Assembly: GCA_017255395.1 (NCBI GenBank)
Contig: JAFKDC010000017.1
Location: 1-64,000 of the forward strand
Source: Enemella evansiae
Lineage (GTDB): Bacteria; Pseudomonadota; Alphaproteobacteria; Rhodobacterales; Rhodobacteraceae
Direction of reading: 5' to 3'
Length of the DNA: 64,000 nucleotides
The notes below the pieces were generated by a model. It did no database searches. It saw only the letters and a list, made by a program, of their open reading frames with translations, and was not told the origin of the DNA. Both the position numbers and the translations under genes were made by a program. Within the stretch, counting starts at the first letter, position 1. Each line of letters starts with the position of its first letter. Positions 46,194-54,425 of this stretch are shown here, piece after piece.

Positions 46194-48437
46194 TCAGGAA
46201 TTGTCGCGCAGGTAGTCCATGACCGGCCCGCGCACGGATTGCTCTCCGCGCGCGAAGGCCTCTTCGATGACGTCGCGGATCTCGGACAGGCGATAGCGCA
46301 TGATCAGAGACTTCACCGGCCCGATGGATGCGGGCCGCATCGACAGCGTGCGGATGCCCATGGCGGCAAGGCACAGCGCCTCGACCGGGCGGCCGGCGTC
46401 TTCACCACAGAAGGACAGCGGCGTGTTCGAGGTCTCGCAGCGCTCCACGATGAGGCGCAGGAAAGAGAGGAACGACTGGTTCAGCGTGTCGTAACGGCGG
46501 CGCACGCGCTCGTTCTCGCGGTCGGCGGCGAAGAAGAACTGCTTCAGGTCGTTGCCGCCGATCGACACGAACTCGACCTCGTCGAAAAAGCGCTGCGGGG
46601 CATAGGCCAGCGAGGGCGTTTCCAGCATGGTGCCGACCTGAACCCGCTCGGGCACGGTGTGGCCCAGTTTCTGTTCGCGGGCCATGACCTTTTCAAGCTC
46701 TGCCCGGGCGTGGGTGAATTCCTCGTATTGCGCGATGAAGGGGAACATCAGCGTCAGCGGCCGCCCGTTCGCGGCCCGGATCAGCGCCTGAAGCTGCATG
46801 CGCATCACGCCGGGACGATCCAGCGCCACCCGGATCGCACGCCAGCCGAGCGCCGGGTTGGGCTCTTCGGTGGGCTTCATGTAGGGCAGGACCTTGTCCG
46901 ACCCGATGTCCAGCGTCCGGAAGACCACCCGTTTGCCGCCCGACGCATCCAGCACCCGGGCATAGATTTCGGCCAGTTCGGTGCGCTTGGGCATCTTGTT
47001 GCGGACGAGGAACTGCAACTCGGTCCGGAACAGGCCCACACCCTCGGCGCCCGAGCTTGTCAGAGACGGCAGATCGGCCATCAGCCCGGCGTTCATCATC
47101 AGGTGGATGCGCTGGCCATCGGCGCTGACGCACTCGGCTTCGCGGATCGAGCTATAGCGTTCCTGCGCCTTGGCCTGCATCGCCAGCTTGTCGCGGAAAG
47201 CGCTGACCACGGTGTCGTCGGGGCGCAGGTGCACGATGCCTTGATCGCCGTCGACAAGGATCTGGTCGCCGTTCAGCGCCTCGTTGGTGATGCGCTCGGC
47301 ATTGATGATCAGCGGAATCGCCAGCGCCCGGGCAACGATGACGGCGTGGGAGCCGACAGAGCCTTCTTCCAGCACCACGCCGCGCAGCTTGCGGTTATAG
47401 TCCAGCAGGTCGCCGGGGCCGATGTTGCGGGCCACCAGGATCGGGTCCTCGGGCATTTCCGACCCGGTTTCGCGCCCCTGTCCGGTCAGAATGCGCAGCA
47501 GGCGGTTCGACAGGTCGTCGAGGTCGTGCAGCCGCTCGCGCAGGTAGCCGTCGGTGACCTGACTCATGCGGGCGCGGGTCTGGCTCTGCTCTTTCTCGAC
47601 CGCCGCTTCGGCCGAGAGGCCGCGCCCGATGTCCTCTTCCATCCGTCGCAGCCAGCCCTTGGAGTTGGCGAACATGCGGTAGGCTTCCAGCACCTCGACC
47701 TGGTCGCCCTCGCCGATCGAGGCCCCGGCTAGCATCTGGTCGACCGAGACGCGCAGGCGGTCCACCGCCTCTTGCAGGCGGGTCAGCTCTGTCTCGGGGT
47801 CGTCGGCGACGAGGTTGGTCACCACCACGCGTGGCTCGTGCAGCCAGACGTGGCCCATGGTCGCGCCTTCCTGCCCGGTGCTGCCGCGGAACAGCACCGC
47901 CTGCGTGTGGCGCTTTTCCATCGCCGCGCCTTCGCCGACAAAGGCGCCAAGCTCGGTCATCTCGGCCAGTACCATGGCCACGACTTCCAGCGCGTAGATC
48001 TCGTCATCCGAGAACTGGCGGGCCTGTTTCGACTGCACGACCAGCACGCCCAGCTTTTCGCCAAGGCGCTGGATCGGCACACCGAGGAAGCTGGAATAGA
48101 TCTCTTCGCCGGTCTCGGGCATGAAGCGGAAGCCGGGCTCGGAGGGCGCATCGGCGGCGTTCACGGTCTTGCCGCTGCGGGCGACCCGGCCCACCAGACC
48201 CTCGCCCAGCTTCATGCGGGTCTCGTGCACGGCGGCGGCGTTCAGGCCCTGCGTGGCGCAAAGCTCCAGCGTGTCGGCGTCGCGGAACAGGTAGATCGAG
48301 CAGACCTCGGTGCCCATGGAATCGGCGGTCAGATGGGTGATCTTGTCCAGCCGCGCCTGCCCGGCGGCATCCTCGGCCATGGTGTCGCGCAACCGGCCGA
48401 GCAGCTTCCTGCTTTCGCTTTCCAGAGTATGTGCCAT
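46194..48437 (-). CDS. ptsP: Phosphoenolpyruvate-protein phosphotransferase PtsP (Enzyme I-Ntr)
   Basis: This 747-aa protein has an N-terminal GAF domain (about 20-165), the HPr-binding/phosphohistidine part and a PEP-binding TIM barrel. The phosphorylated residue is His364 in GSVGSHAVIVAR; the barrel shows GAEGVGLFRTELQFL, GSDKVLPYMKP and SIGGNDLKQF. It starts the nitrogen-type PTS relay (EI-Ntr, NPr, EIIA-Ntr) that regulates potassium, carbon and nitrogen responses. The lysC gene lies upstream in the same direction. Confidence 0.95.
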   Translation of the reverse strand: MAHTLESESRKLLGRLRDTMAEDAAGQARLDKITHLTADSMGTEVCSIYLFRDADTLELCATQGLNAAAVHETRMKLGEGLVGRVARSGKTVNAADAPSEPGFRFMPETGEEIYSSFLGVPIQRLGEKLGVLVVQSKQARQFSDDEIYALEVVAMVLAEMTELGAFVGEGAAMEKRHTQAVLFRGSTGQEGATMGHVWLHEPRVVVTNLVADDPETELTRLQEAVDRLRVSVDQMLAGASIGEGDQVEVLEAYRMFANSKGWLRRMEEDIGRGLSAEAAVEKEQSQTRARMSQVTDGYLRERLHDLDDLSNRLLRILTGQGRETGSEMPEDPILVARNIGPGDLLDYNRKLRGVVLEEGSVGSHAVIVARALAIPLIINAERITNEALNGDQILVDGDQGIVHLRPDDTVVSAFRDKLAMQAKAQERYSSIREAECVSADGQRIHLMMNAGLMADLPSLTSSGAEGVGLFRTELQFLVRNKMPKRTELAEIYARVLDASGGKRVVFRTLDIGSDKVLPYMKPTEEPNPALGWRAIRVALDRPGVMRMQLQALIRAANGRPLTLMFPFIAQYEEFTHARAELEKVMAREQKLGHTVPERVQVGTMLETPSLAYAPQRFFDEVEFVSIGGNDLKQFFFAADRENERVRRRYDTLNQSFLSFLRLIVERCETSNTPLSFCGEDAGRPVEALCLAAMGIRTLSMRPASIGPVKSLIMRYRLSEIRDVIEEAFARGEQSVRGPVMDYLRDNS

Positions 48438-48645
48438 CGGCTGCCCTTGGTCCCCCGGTTGCCAGCTATAGGCGAGTAGGCGGGGGTAGGGAAAGCGGAA
48501 TGCTTGGATTCACGGGGGATTTCGCATTGCGACGGCGCGGGGATGGGCAGGCGGGCTGTCGTGTTCCGCCCATGGCGGCGCCTGCGGCGGGCGGCGGAGC
48601 GAGGGGCCGGCCCCTCGCGCTCCCCGGGATATTTCGGGACAGAAG
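48438..48645. other. Intergenic region between lysC and ptsP with strong hairpins
   Basis: An 18-base perfect palindrome (CGAGGGGCC and its mirror, 48600-48617) lies beside the second copy of the CTTCTT/AAATA motif (48622-48647, reverse strand). The ptsP promoter must also be here. No gene was seen. Confidence 0.5.
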
Positions 48646-48647
48646 AA
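48622..48647. repeat. Intergenic motif CTTCTT-N-AAATACT, copy 2 (reverse)
   Basis: On the minus strand it reads TTCTTCTGTCCCGAAATATC then CCGGGG, matching the copy at 38531. It sits between the lysC terminator and ptsP. Confidence 0.45.
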
Positions 48648-48699
48648 AAAAGGGGCGCCCCCGGTCTGTTGCCGTCCGGAGATATCCCGAGGGGGCGCC
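48646..48699 (-). terminator. Rho-independent terminator of lysC
   Basis: On the minus strand GGCGCCCCC and GGGGGCGCC form a 9-bp stem with a 28-base loop; a shorter GGGGCGCCCC stem is also possible. A run of six T follows. It begins 67 bases past the lysC stop. Confidence 0.75.
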
Positions 48700-48765
48700 A
48701 ACGTCGCGCCATTGGTCCGAGAGGCACGGGCGAGGGGCAGGACCCCAGGGCCGGTCAGGCCGCCC

Positions 48766-50025
48766 TCAGGCGACCTTGTCCAGCCCGAAGGCGTCGTGCA
48801 GGGCCTGCACTGCAAGCTCCATGTACTTGCGCTCGATCAGCACGGAGATCTTGATCTCGGAGGTCGTGATGACCTGGATGTTGATGTTCTCGTCCGAGAG
48901 CACCTTGAACATCTGCGCCGCCACGCCCGCCGCCGAGCGCATGCCGATCCCCACGACCGAGACCTTGGCCACGTCGGTTTCGATGGCCAGCGTTTCGTAG
49001 GTAAGCTTGCCCGCGGCCTTGGCGTCGCCAAGCGCCTTTTCGGCGCGCTTCACCTGATTCACCGGGCAGGAGAAGGTCATGTCCGTCACACCTTCGGTGT
49101 GGCCCTTGTAGTTCAGTTCCGACACGTTCTGGACGATCATGTCCACGTTCACGCCCGCATCCGCCAGCGTGCCGAAGATGCCCGCGGCGATGCCCGGACG
49201 GTCCTCGACGGTGACGAGGGTCATCTTGGCCTCGTCACGCGAATAGGCCACACCGGCCACGATATTCGATTCCATGATTTCCTCCTCGTCGCAGACGAGC
49301 GTTCCTGCCTCGTCGGACTGTTCCTCGAAACTCGACAGCACCCGCAGGCGCACCTTGTAGCGCATCGCCAGCTCGACCGAGCGGGTTTGCAGCACCTTGG
49401 CACCCAGCGAGGCAAGTTCCAGCATCTCCTCGAAGGAGATACGGTTCAGCTTGCGCGCCTTCTCGCAGATGCGCGGGTCGGTGGTGTAGACGCCGTCCAC
49501 ATCGGTGTAGATGTCGCAGCGTTCCGCGCCGAAGGCGGCGGCGAAGGCGACGGCGGTGGTGTCCGATCCGCCGCGGCCCAGCGTGGTGATCCGGCCCTCG
49601 GGGCTGATGCCCTGGAAGCCCGCGACCACGGCCACCTTCATGCCCTCGCCGAACTTGGCGGTGATGTTCTCGGTGGGGATCTCCTCGATCCGGGCATTCG
49701 CGTGTGCGCCGGTGGTCACGACCGGCACCTGCCAGCCCTGCCACGACCGCGCGGGGACGTCCATTTCCTGCAGCGTCAGCGCCATGAGGCCTGCCGTCAC
49801 GTTCTCGCCCGACGACACCACGGCGTCGTATTCGCGCGCGTCGAACAGCGGAGAGGTTTCTTCGACGAGGCCCACCAGCTTGTTGGTTTCACCGGACATG
49901 GCAGAGACGATGACGATAACGTCATAGCCTTTGGCCACCTCGACGCCAACGCGCTTCGCGGCGCGGCGGATGCGGTCCGGCGTGGCGACCGAAGTGCCAC
50001 CGAATTTCATGACGAGAACGGGCAT
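48766..50025 (-). CDS. lysC: Aspartate kinase
   Basis: This 419-aa enzyme phosphorylates aspartate, the first step toward lysine, threonine, methionine and diaminopimelate. The kinase domain shows VMKFGGTSVA at the N-terminus, VVSSGENVTAGLMA, GRGGSDTTAVA and DVDGVYTTDPR. Two C-terminal ACT domains (from about 265) provide feedback control. ATG 50025 has GGAAAGA upstream; a longer frame to 50085 adds residues the family lacks. It reads toward ptsP with a terminator between. Confidence 0.95.
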   Translation of the reverse strand: MPVLVMKFGGTSVATPDRIRRAAKRVGVEVAKGYDVIVIVSAMSGETNKLVGLVEETSPLFDAREYDAVVSSGENVTAGLMALTLQEMDVPARSWQGWQVPVVTTGAHANARIEEIPTENITAKFGEGMKVAVVAGFQGISPEGRITTLGRGGSDTTAVAFAAAFGAERCDIYTDVDGVYTTDPRICEKARKLNRISFEEMLELASLGAKVLQTRSVELAMRYKVRLRVLSSFEEQSDEAGTLVCDEEEIMESNIVAGVAYSRDEAKMTLVTVEDRPGIAAGIFGTLADAGVNVDMIVQNVSELNYKGHTEGVTDMTFSCPVNQVKRAEKALGDAKAAGKLTYETLAIETDVAKVSVVGIGMRSAAGVAAQMFKVLSDENINIQVITTSEIKISVLIERKYMELAVQALHDAFGLDKVA

Positions 50026-50139
50026 GGGGCGCGTCTTTCCTGACAAGATCGCGCGCGATTTACGCAACTGTCGGAAAAGAGGCAAGCCTTTTGGGCGAAG
50101 CGTGGTCCCGTTCCGGCGTGGGCGACAGGGCGCCAGAGG

Positions 50140-50592
50140 TCAGGGCGCGCGGTAGTCCGTCGGCGTGACGGCCCCGCCCTGCGCGACATGGGTTTCCTTG
50201 CCGGGCAGCACCTCGGTGTTCTGGGCAGAGACGGCCTGCCAGCCTTCCGGTCCCCGGGCCATGACGAAGCACAGGATGGTCTGGCGGTCCCCGGCGGGGC
50301 TGCCATCGGGGGCGCGCTGGCCCCGCAGGGTCAGGCGGCAGCGCACCAGCGCGTGATCGGGCCCCAGAGCGCGGGTCTCGGTCCGGCCCACATGCAGGGT
50401 GGTTTCTGCAAAGAAACTTTTCAGGGCATAGTCGTGCGGCCTGGCGATGGCCGCCCGCCCGTGCCACCACAGCCCGGTGACATTGACGAAATCGCCGTCC
50501 TCGGCAAACAGCGCCGCGATGTCCGCGCCGGATCGCGCCTGCCATGCCGCGACAAAGGCCGCGACGATGTCCCCGGCGCGGTCAAGCGCCAC
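50140..50592 (-). CDS. SnoaL-like (SgcJ/EcaC family) protein
   Basis: This protein of about 150 aa has the NTF2-like cone fold pattern of SgcJ/EcaC proteins: IVAAFVAAWQARSGADIAAL, then EDGDFVNVTGLWWHGRAAI and RCRLTLRG. Functions in the family vary, and no catalytic residues are firm. A GTG at 50592 is the first plausible start after the DUF1178 stop at 50597, giving an operon of two genes. The start is uncertain. Confidence 0.72.
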   Translation of the reverse strand: MALDRAGDIVAAFVAAWQARSGADIAALFAEDGDFVNVTGLWWHGRAAIARPHDYALKSFFAETTLHVGRTETRALGPDHALVRCRLTLRGQRAPDGSPAGDRQTILCFVMARGPEGWQAVSAQNTEVLPGKETHVAQGGAVTPTDYRAP

Positions 50593-50596
50593 CGGC

Positions 50597-51022
50597 TCAG
50601 TTGCTCTTGCGGGTCGGCACGAAGGGCAGGGGCGCGATGGGAATGCCGTCCTCGACCAGCGCCCTGGCCTCGTCGCCGCGTGCTTCGCCCCAGATCGCGC
50701 GCTCGGGCGCGTCGCCCTGATGCATGGCACGGGCTTCCTGCGCGAAGTTGCGTCCGACGTAGTCCGAGGTCTTCTCGACATGGGCCTTGAGGGCCGCAAG
50801 CGCTTGTTCCGCCGCAGTGCCGGGGCTGCGCAGTCGTTTCGGCGGCTCTGCCGCCTCGGTGCCGTTTACGCGGGGCGCCATCAGCGCCTTTTCCACGGAT
50901 TCGGTGCCGCAGACGGCGCAGGCCACGAGGCCGGTGGCCTGAAGCTTGTCAAAGGCGGCGGCAGACTGGAACCAGCTGTCGAAGCGGTGGCCCTCTGCGC
51001 ATTTCAGGCTGTACTGGATCAT
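50597..51022 (-). CDS. DUF1178 family protein
   Basis: This 141-aa protein opens with MIQYSLKCAEGHRFDSWFQS and carries a second pair CAVCG at about 37-40, so it looks like a small zinc-ribbon protein. The C-terminal block NFAQEARAMHQGDAPERAIW is a DUF1178 hallmark. It is widespread in alpha- and betaproteobacteria with unknown function. It lies between waaA and the SnoaL-like gene, all on the minus strand. Confidence 0.88.
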   Translation of the reverse strand: MIQYSLKCAEGHRFDSWFQSAAAFDKLQATGLVACAVCGTESVEKALMAPRVNGTEAAEPPKRLRSPGTAAEQALAALKAHVEKTSDYVGRNFAQEARAMHQGDAPERAIWGEARGDEARALVEDGIPIAPLPFVPTRKSN

Positions 51023-51084
51023 CGGCCCGATTTCCCTGGCTATCCGTTTGAAAATAAGGATTCCGCGGGCGCGATCAAGGTGAA

Positions 51085-52305
51085 CTATGCGCGCGGCAGG
51101 TGGTCGGCAAGAAGGGCGCACAGGGTCGTGGCATCCGCCTCCGGGCGCAGCGCCTTCTGCGCCGCTGCCCCGGCCCGGGCCTGCGCCTCGGGGGAGGTGA
51201 GGGCGCGCAGGGCATCGGCCAGGGCTGCGCCATCCGTGACCGTCACCGAGGCCCCGGCCAGCGCCAGCCGCTCGGCGGCGGTGGTGAAGTTGCGCATGTC
51301 CGGCCCGTGCAGCAACGCCGCGCCGAAGGCGGCGGGCTCGTAGGGGGTGTGGCCGCCCCGGTCGGTCAGGGTGCCGCCGATGAAGACACGCCCTGCGCTG
51401 GCGTACCACAGCGCCATCTCGCCCATGGTATCGGCCAGGTAGACCTGCGCGCCTTCCGGGTCCTGCCCCAGGCTGCGCCGGGCCAGCGTCAGGCCGCGCG
51501 CGTCAACCAGTGCGGCAATGGCATCGGCCCGCACGGGGTGGCGGGGGGCAAGGATCAGGCGCAGCCCCGGGTCCTGCGTGAGAAGCGCGGCATGGGCGTC
51601 GAGCACCGCCGCCTCCTCGCCCTCGTGGGTCGAGGCGGCCAGCCAGGACCGGGCGCGGTCGAAGGCGGGGGCCTCGGCGGGCGGCGGCGGGGTGTAGAAG
51701 GCCTTGAGATCGAGGGTGGGGCCGAGGACTTCTTGCGAAAGGCCAAGCGCCAGCAGGCGCCGGGCGGTGCCGGGGTCTTGTGGCAACACGAGGTCGAGCC
51801 GGGTCAGAAGGCGGCGGGCAAGGCGGGGAAAGCGGCCCCAGATCCCGGCGGAGCCTTCGCTCAGGCGGGTGCCGAGGCCGATCACCGGGCCGGGACACAG
51901 CAGGATGCGGTTGGGCCAGAGTTCCGATTCGAGCGTGACATGGGCGCGGACAGTCCAGTCGCGGCAGGTGCGCCGGGTGGTCGCCGCAAGATCCAGCGGC
52001 GCGGGTCGGACGCTGGTGCGCGGCAGGTTCCAGTCCCGCGCAAAGGCGACGCCGGTGGCGGTATTGGCGGTGATCAGCCAGCGCAGGTCGGGTCGGGCCG
52101 CGACAAGCGCCTCGAGCACCGGCCGGGCCGAGGCAAGCTCGCCGTTCGAGGCGCCGTGCAGCCAGACATGCGGGCCGGGCGCCGGATCGGCGACGCGCAG
52201 CCTTGCGCAGACCGCTGCGCGCCCGCCATCGCGCGCCGCCCGGAACAGGGTGATCAGCGCGAAGAGGCTGACGAGAAGGCGGTAGAGCAGCACGGCGGGT
52301 CCCAT
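51085..52305 (-). CDS. waaA: 3-deoxy-D-manno-octulosonic acid (Kdo) transferase
   Basis: This 406-aa glycosyltransferase sits on the inner face of the cytoplasmic membrane and adds Kdo to lipid A. An N-terminal hydrophobic helix (VLLYRLLVSLFALITLF) anchors it. The catalytic base is probably Glu56 in LHGASNGELASARP. The C-terminal domain shows THEGEE, LAPRHPVRADAI, the sugar-nucleotide site FIGGTLTDRGGHTPYEP and FGAALLHGPDMRNF. ATG 52305 matches the family start. Confidence 0.9.
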   Translation of the reverse strand: MGPAVLLYRLLVSLFALITLFRAARDGGRAAVCARLRVADPAPGPHVWLHGASNGELASARPVLEALVAARPDLRWLITANTATGVAFARDWNLPRTSVRPAPLDLAATTRRTCRDWTVRAHVTLESELWPNRILLCPGPVIGLGTRLSEGSAGIWGRFPRLARRLLTRLDLVLPQDPGTARRLLALGLSQEVLGPTLDLKAFYTPPPPAEAPAFDRARSWLAASTHEGEEAAVLDAHAALLTQDPGLRLILAPRHPVRADAIAALVDARGLTLARRSLGQDPEGAQVYLADTMGEMALWYASAGRVFIGGTLTDRGGHTPYEPAAFGAALLHGPDMRNFTTAAERLALAGASVTVTDGAALADALRALTSPEAQARAGAAAQKALRPEADATTLCALLADHLPRA

Positions 52306-52457
52306 TCTGGCGGCGGTCTGCCGGGGCCATACGGGGGCGGCGGGCCCCTTGGCAAGTCTCTCGGGGCAGGGGCGGCACCGGTGCGGGCTGCTGCGGGTCT
52401 GGCCGGTGTGCCATCCGCCTGACTGAAAAACACCTTGAGGCCAACAGCTGCGCTTGA
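52306..52457. other. Intergenic DNA at the edge of the decayed region
   Basis: No gene was recognised. The waaA promoter should lie here. Together with 52458-53070 it makes up the longest stretch of the window without an intact gene. Confidence 0.4.
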
Positions 52458-52619
52458 GTGGCAGAGATCCTGCGTAAGGCGCTTCAGTTCGTGAATGCGG
52501 ACAAGCTCTACCCATGCACTAATTGCGGCATGGCTCCGCTTTCCCGCGATGTCGCACGCGGCAAGCTGAGGGCGCTCGGCGCAGGCGCGGAAAACGGCCG
52601 GCAGGAGCTCGCGGCGTGA
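52458..52619 (+). pseudogene. C-terminal remnant of a cobalamin-independent (core MetE-like) methionine synthase
   Basis: Fifty-three codons encode VAEILRKALQFVNADKLYPC followed by TNCGMAPLSRDVARGKLRAL and a stop. This is the end of the short MetE-like synthases, and CTNCGM carries the zinc-ligating cysteine. An in-frame TGA lies directly before it and nothing of the rest of the gene is present. The flavin-reductase fragment 107 bases downstream fits a former operon. Confidence 0.7.
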
Positions 52620-52726
52620 AGGCAAGCCAAGACCGGGGCGGCCGGGGCCGCCCCTTTGGTTTCCGTCCAGCTACCCCTTTCGGGGTGCGGTCGGGCACCT
52701 GCGCAGGCAGTAGAAAGAAGATCCGC

Positions 52727-52835
52727 ATGTACCCGACAATCGCTGCTGCCCCCATAGACGTCCGCGCCCTGCGTGATTGTTGCGGCAGTTTTGCCACCGG
52801 CGTCACCGTTGTTCCCACGCGCACAGCGGCTGAGG
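52727..52835 (+). pseudogene. N-terminal remnant of a flavin reductase domain
   Basis: ATG 52727 opens MYPTIAAAPIDVRALRDCCG followed by SFATGVTVVPTRTAAEA. The FATGVTVVxTRT strand is a hallmark of flavin reductases of the FMN-binding split-barrel family. After about 37 codons the similarity ends and the frame runs into unrelated sequence before the IS3 element. A ribosome site is not obvious. Confidence 0.6.
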
Positions 52836-53070
52836 CTCGAGGCAATAGTTGGCGCCGAGGCAAGGGCGGATGTCATCCTCAGGTCCTTCTACGATCTTGC
52901 GAACCAGATGCGGGTCAGCGGTGTGAGCGCGGGTCGTGCCCACCATGTCCCGCTTGCCGCTGGCGATGGCATGGCGCCCGGTGGCGACATCGGGGATCTT
53001 GGCCGCGCGGAAGGTGGGGAAATCCGTTGCTTTGCGGGTCTCGCCCGCGAAATCAAGGTGCGGTGCTTTC
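52836..53070. other. Unrecognised DNA between the flavin-reductase remnant and the IS element
   Basis: A frame rich in ordinary residues (RLEAIVGAEARADVILRSFY) suggests it was once coding, but I cannot name the family. It may be another gene fragment joined by deletion. Confidence 0.35.
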
Positions 53071-53123
53071 TGAACCGCTCCGGGTTTGCCGGAGGCTCCA
53101 ACTCCTGAGTAAGGCGGAGCATC

Positions 53124-53446
53124 ATGAGCAAGACGACGAACAAGTTTCCCCCGAAGTGCGCGAGCGTGCGGTGCGCGTGGTTCTCGACAATGAGAGTCAG
53201 CATGAATCGCGGTGGCAGGCAGTCATGTCAATTTCCGCGAAGATTGGCTGTGCGCCGCAGGCCCTGAACGAATGGGTCAAGAAGGCCGAGGCCAATAGTG
53301 GCAAGCGTGCGGTCATCCCGACTGACATGGCAGAGAAGATGAAGACCTTGGAGCGGGAGAACCGGGAACTGCGCCAAGCCAACGAGATCCTGCGTAAGGC
53401 GAGCGCATATTTTGCGATGGCGGAGCTCGACCGCCGGTCCAGGTGA
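53124..53446 (+). pseudogene. IS3-family transposase OrfA, frameshifted
   Basis: The start MSKTTNKF is typical of this OrfA. A one-base loss in the TTTCCCCC run at 53145-53152 then shifts the frame; the rest continues in another frame as SPEVRERAVRVVLDNESQHE and SAKIGCAPQALNEWVKKAEA. The C-terminal leucine-zipper-like stretch LERENRELRQANEILRKASA is intact. The homopolymer position means a sequencing error is possible. Confidence 0.8.
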
Positions 53447-54350
53447 TAGTTAGGTTCATCGACGATCAGCGAGGGGAGCACGGGGTCGAGCCGATTTGCA
53501 AGGTTTTGCCTATCGCCCCGTCCACCTACTACGATCATCTGGCGAAGCGTGCCGATCCGGCCCGGTTGTCGGATCGTGCCCGGCGGGATACGGCGCTGCG
53601 GCCCGAGATTGAGCGCGTCTTTGAAGAAAACTGGCGTGTTTATGGCGTGCGCAAGGTTTGTCGTCAAATGGAAAGGGAAGGCTTTGATGTTGCCCGTTGC
53701 ACGGTGGCCCGGCTGATGAAGGGAATGGGGATTCAGGGCATCATCCGAGGAAAGCCACACAAAACGACCGTCTCTGACAAGAAGGCTCTGTGCCCGTTGG
53801 ACAAGGTGAACCGGCAGTTCCGCGTGCCTGCGCCGAACAGCTCTGGGTCAGCGAATTCACCTACGTCGCTACCTGGAGAGGGCTCGTCTGTGTTGCTTTC
53901 GTCATTGAGGCCTACGCGCGCCGGATTGTCGGTTGGCGGGCGAGCCAAACAGCGCATGCGGGCTTCGTGCTCGATGCCCTTGAACAAGCCGTCCATGATC
54001 GCCGCCCGGTTAAGGGAGCGGGCCTCGTTCACCATTCCGACCGCAGGTCGCAAAACTTGTCCATTCGCTACACCGAGCGGTTAGGCGAAGCCGGCATTGA
54101 ACCTTCGGTCGGCAGCGTTGGCGACAGCTATGACAACGCTCTCGCCGAAACCATCAACGGCCTCTTCAAGGCCGAAGTTATCCATCGGCGCGGGCGGTGG
54201 CGCAACTTCGAGGCCGTCGAATATGCCACCCTCGAATGGGTCGGCTGGTTCAACAATCGCCGTCTTCTCGAGCCGATCGGGAATATCCCTCCGGCGGAAG
54301 CAGAGGCAAACTTCTACGCCGCTCTGGAAACTGAAGACATGGCCGCGTAA
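53443..54350 (+). pseudogene. IS3-family transposase OrfB, frameshifted and catalytically altered
   Basis: The first frame runs IVRFIDDQRGEHGVEPICKV to about 53845, then the frame changes and continues LWVSEFTYVATWRGLVCVAF to a TAA at 54350. In this family the first catalytic aspartate is the D of WVSDFTYV; here it is E. HHSDRRSQ also departs from the usual HHSDRGSQ. The final Glu (DNALAETINGLFKAEVI) is kept. The enzyme cannot be functional as read. Confidence 0.85.
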
Positions 54351-54425
54351 CTAAAGACAATCAGCCTCCGGAAAACCCGGTGCGGTTCAATAGGCCGGAA
54401 CGAGACGAAGATGAGGTGCTGATAA

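Larger units (their letters stand above)
53071..54389 (+). mobile_element. Decayed IS3-family insertion sequence
   Basis: The 1319-base element is bounded by inverted repeats. The left end TGAACCGCTCCGGGTTTGCC (53071) and the right end, read inward on the minus strand as TGAACCGCACCGGGTTTTCC (54389), differ at two positions, and both continue with GGAGGC. The two orfs have the IS3 orfA/orfB layout but each carries a frameshift. Flanking bases (TTC left, ATA right) show no target duplication, so one side was probably rearranged after insertion. Confidence 0.88.

Noticed and set aside
52519-53203. Minus-strand frames across the decayed region
   Set aside because: They run antisense to the MetE and flavin reductase remnants and show no motif.
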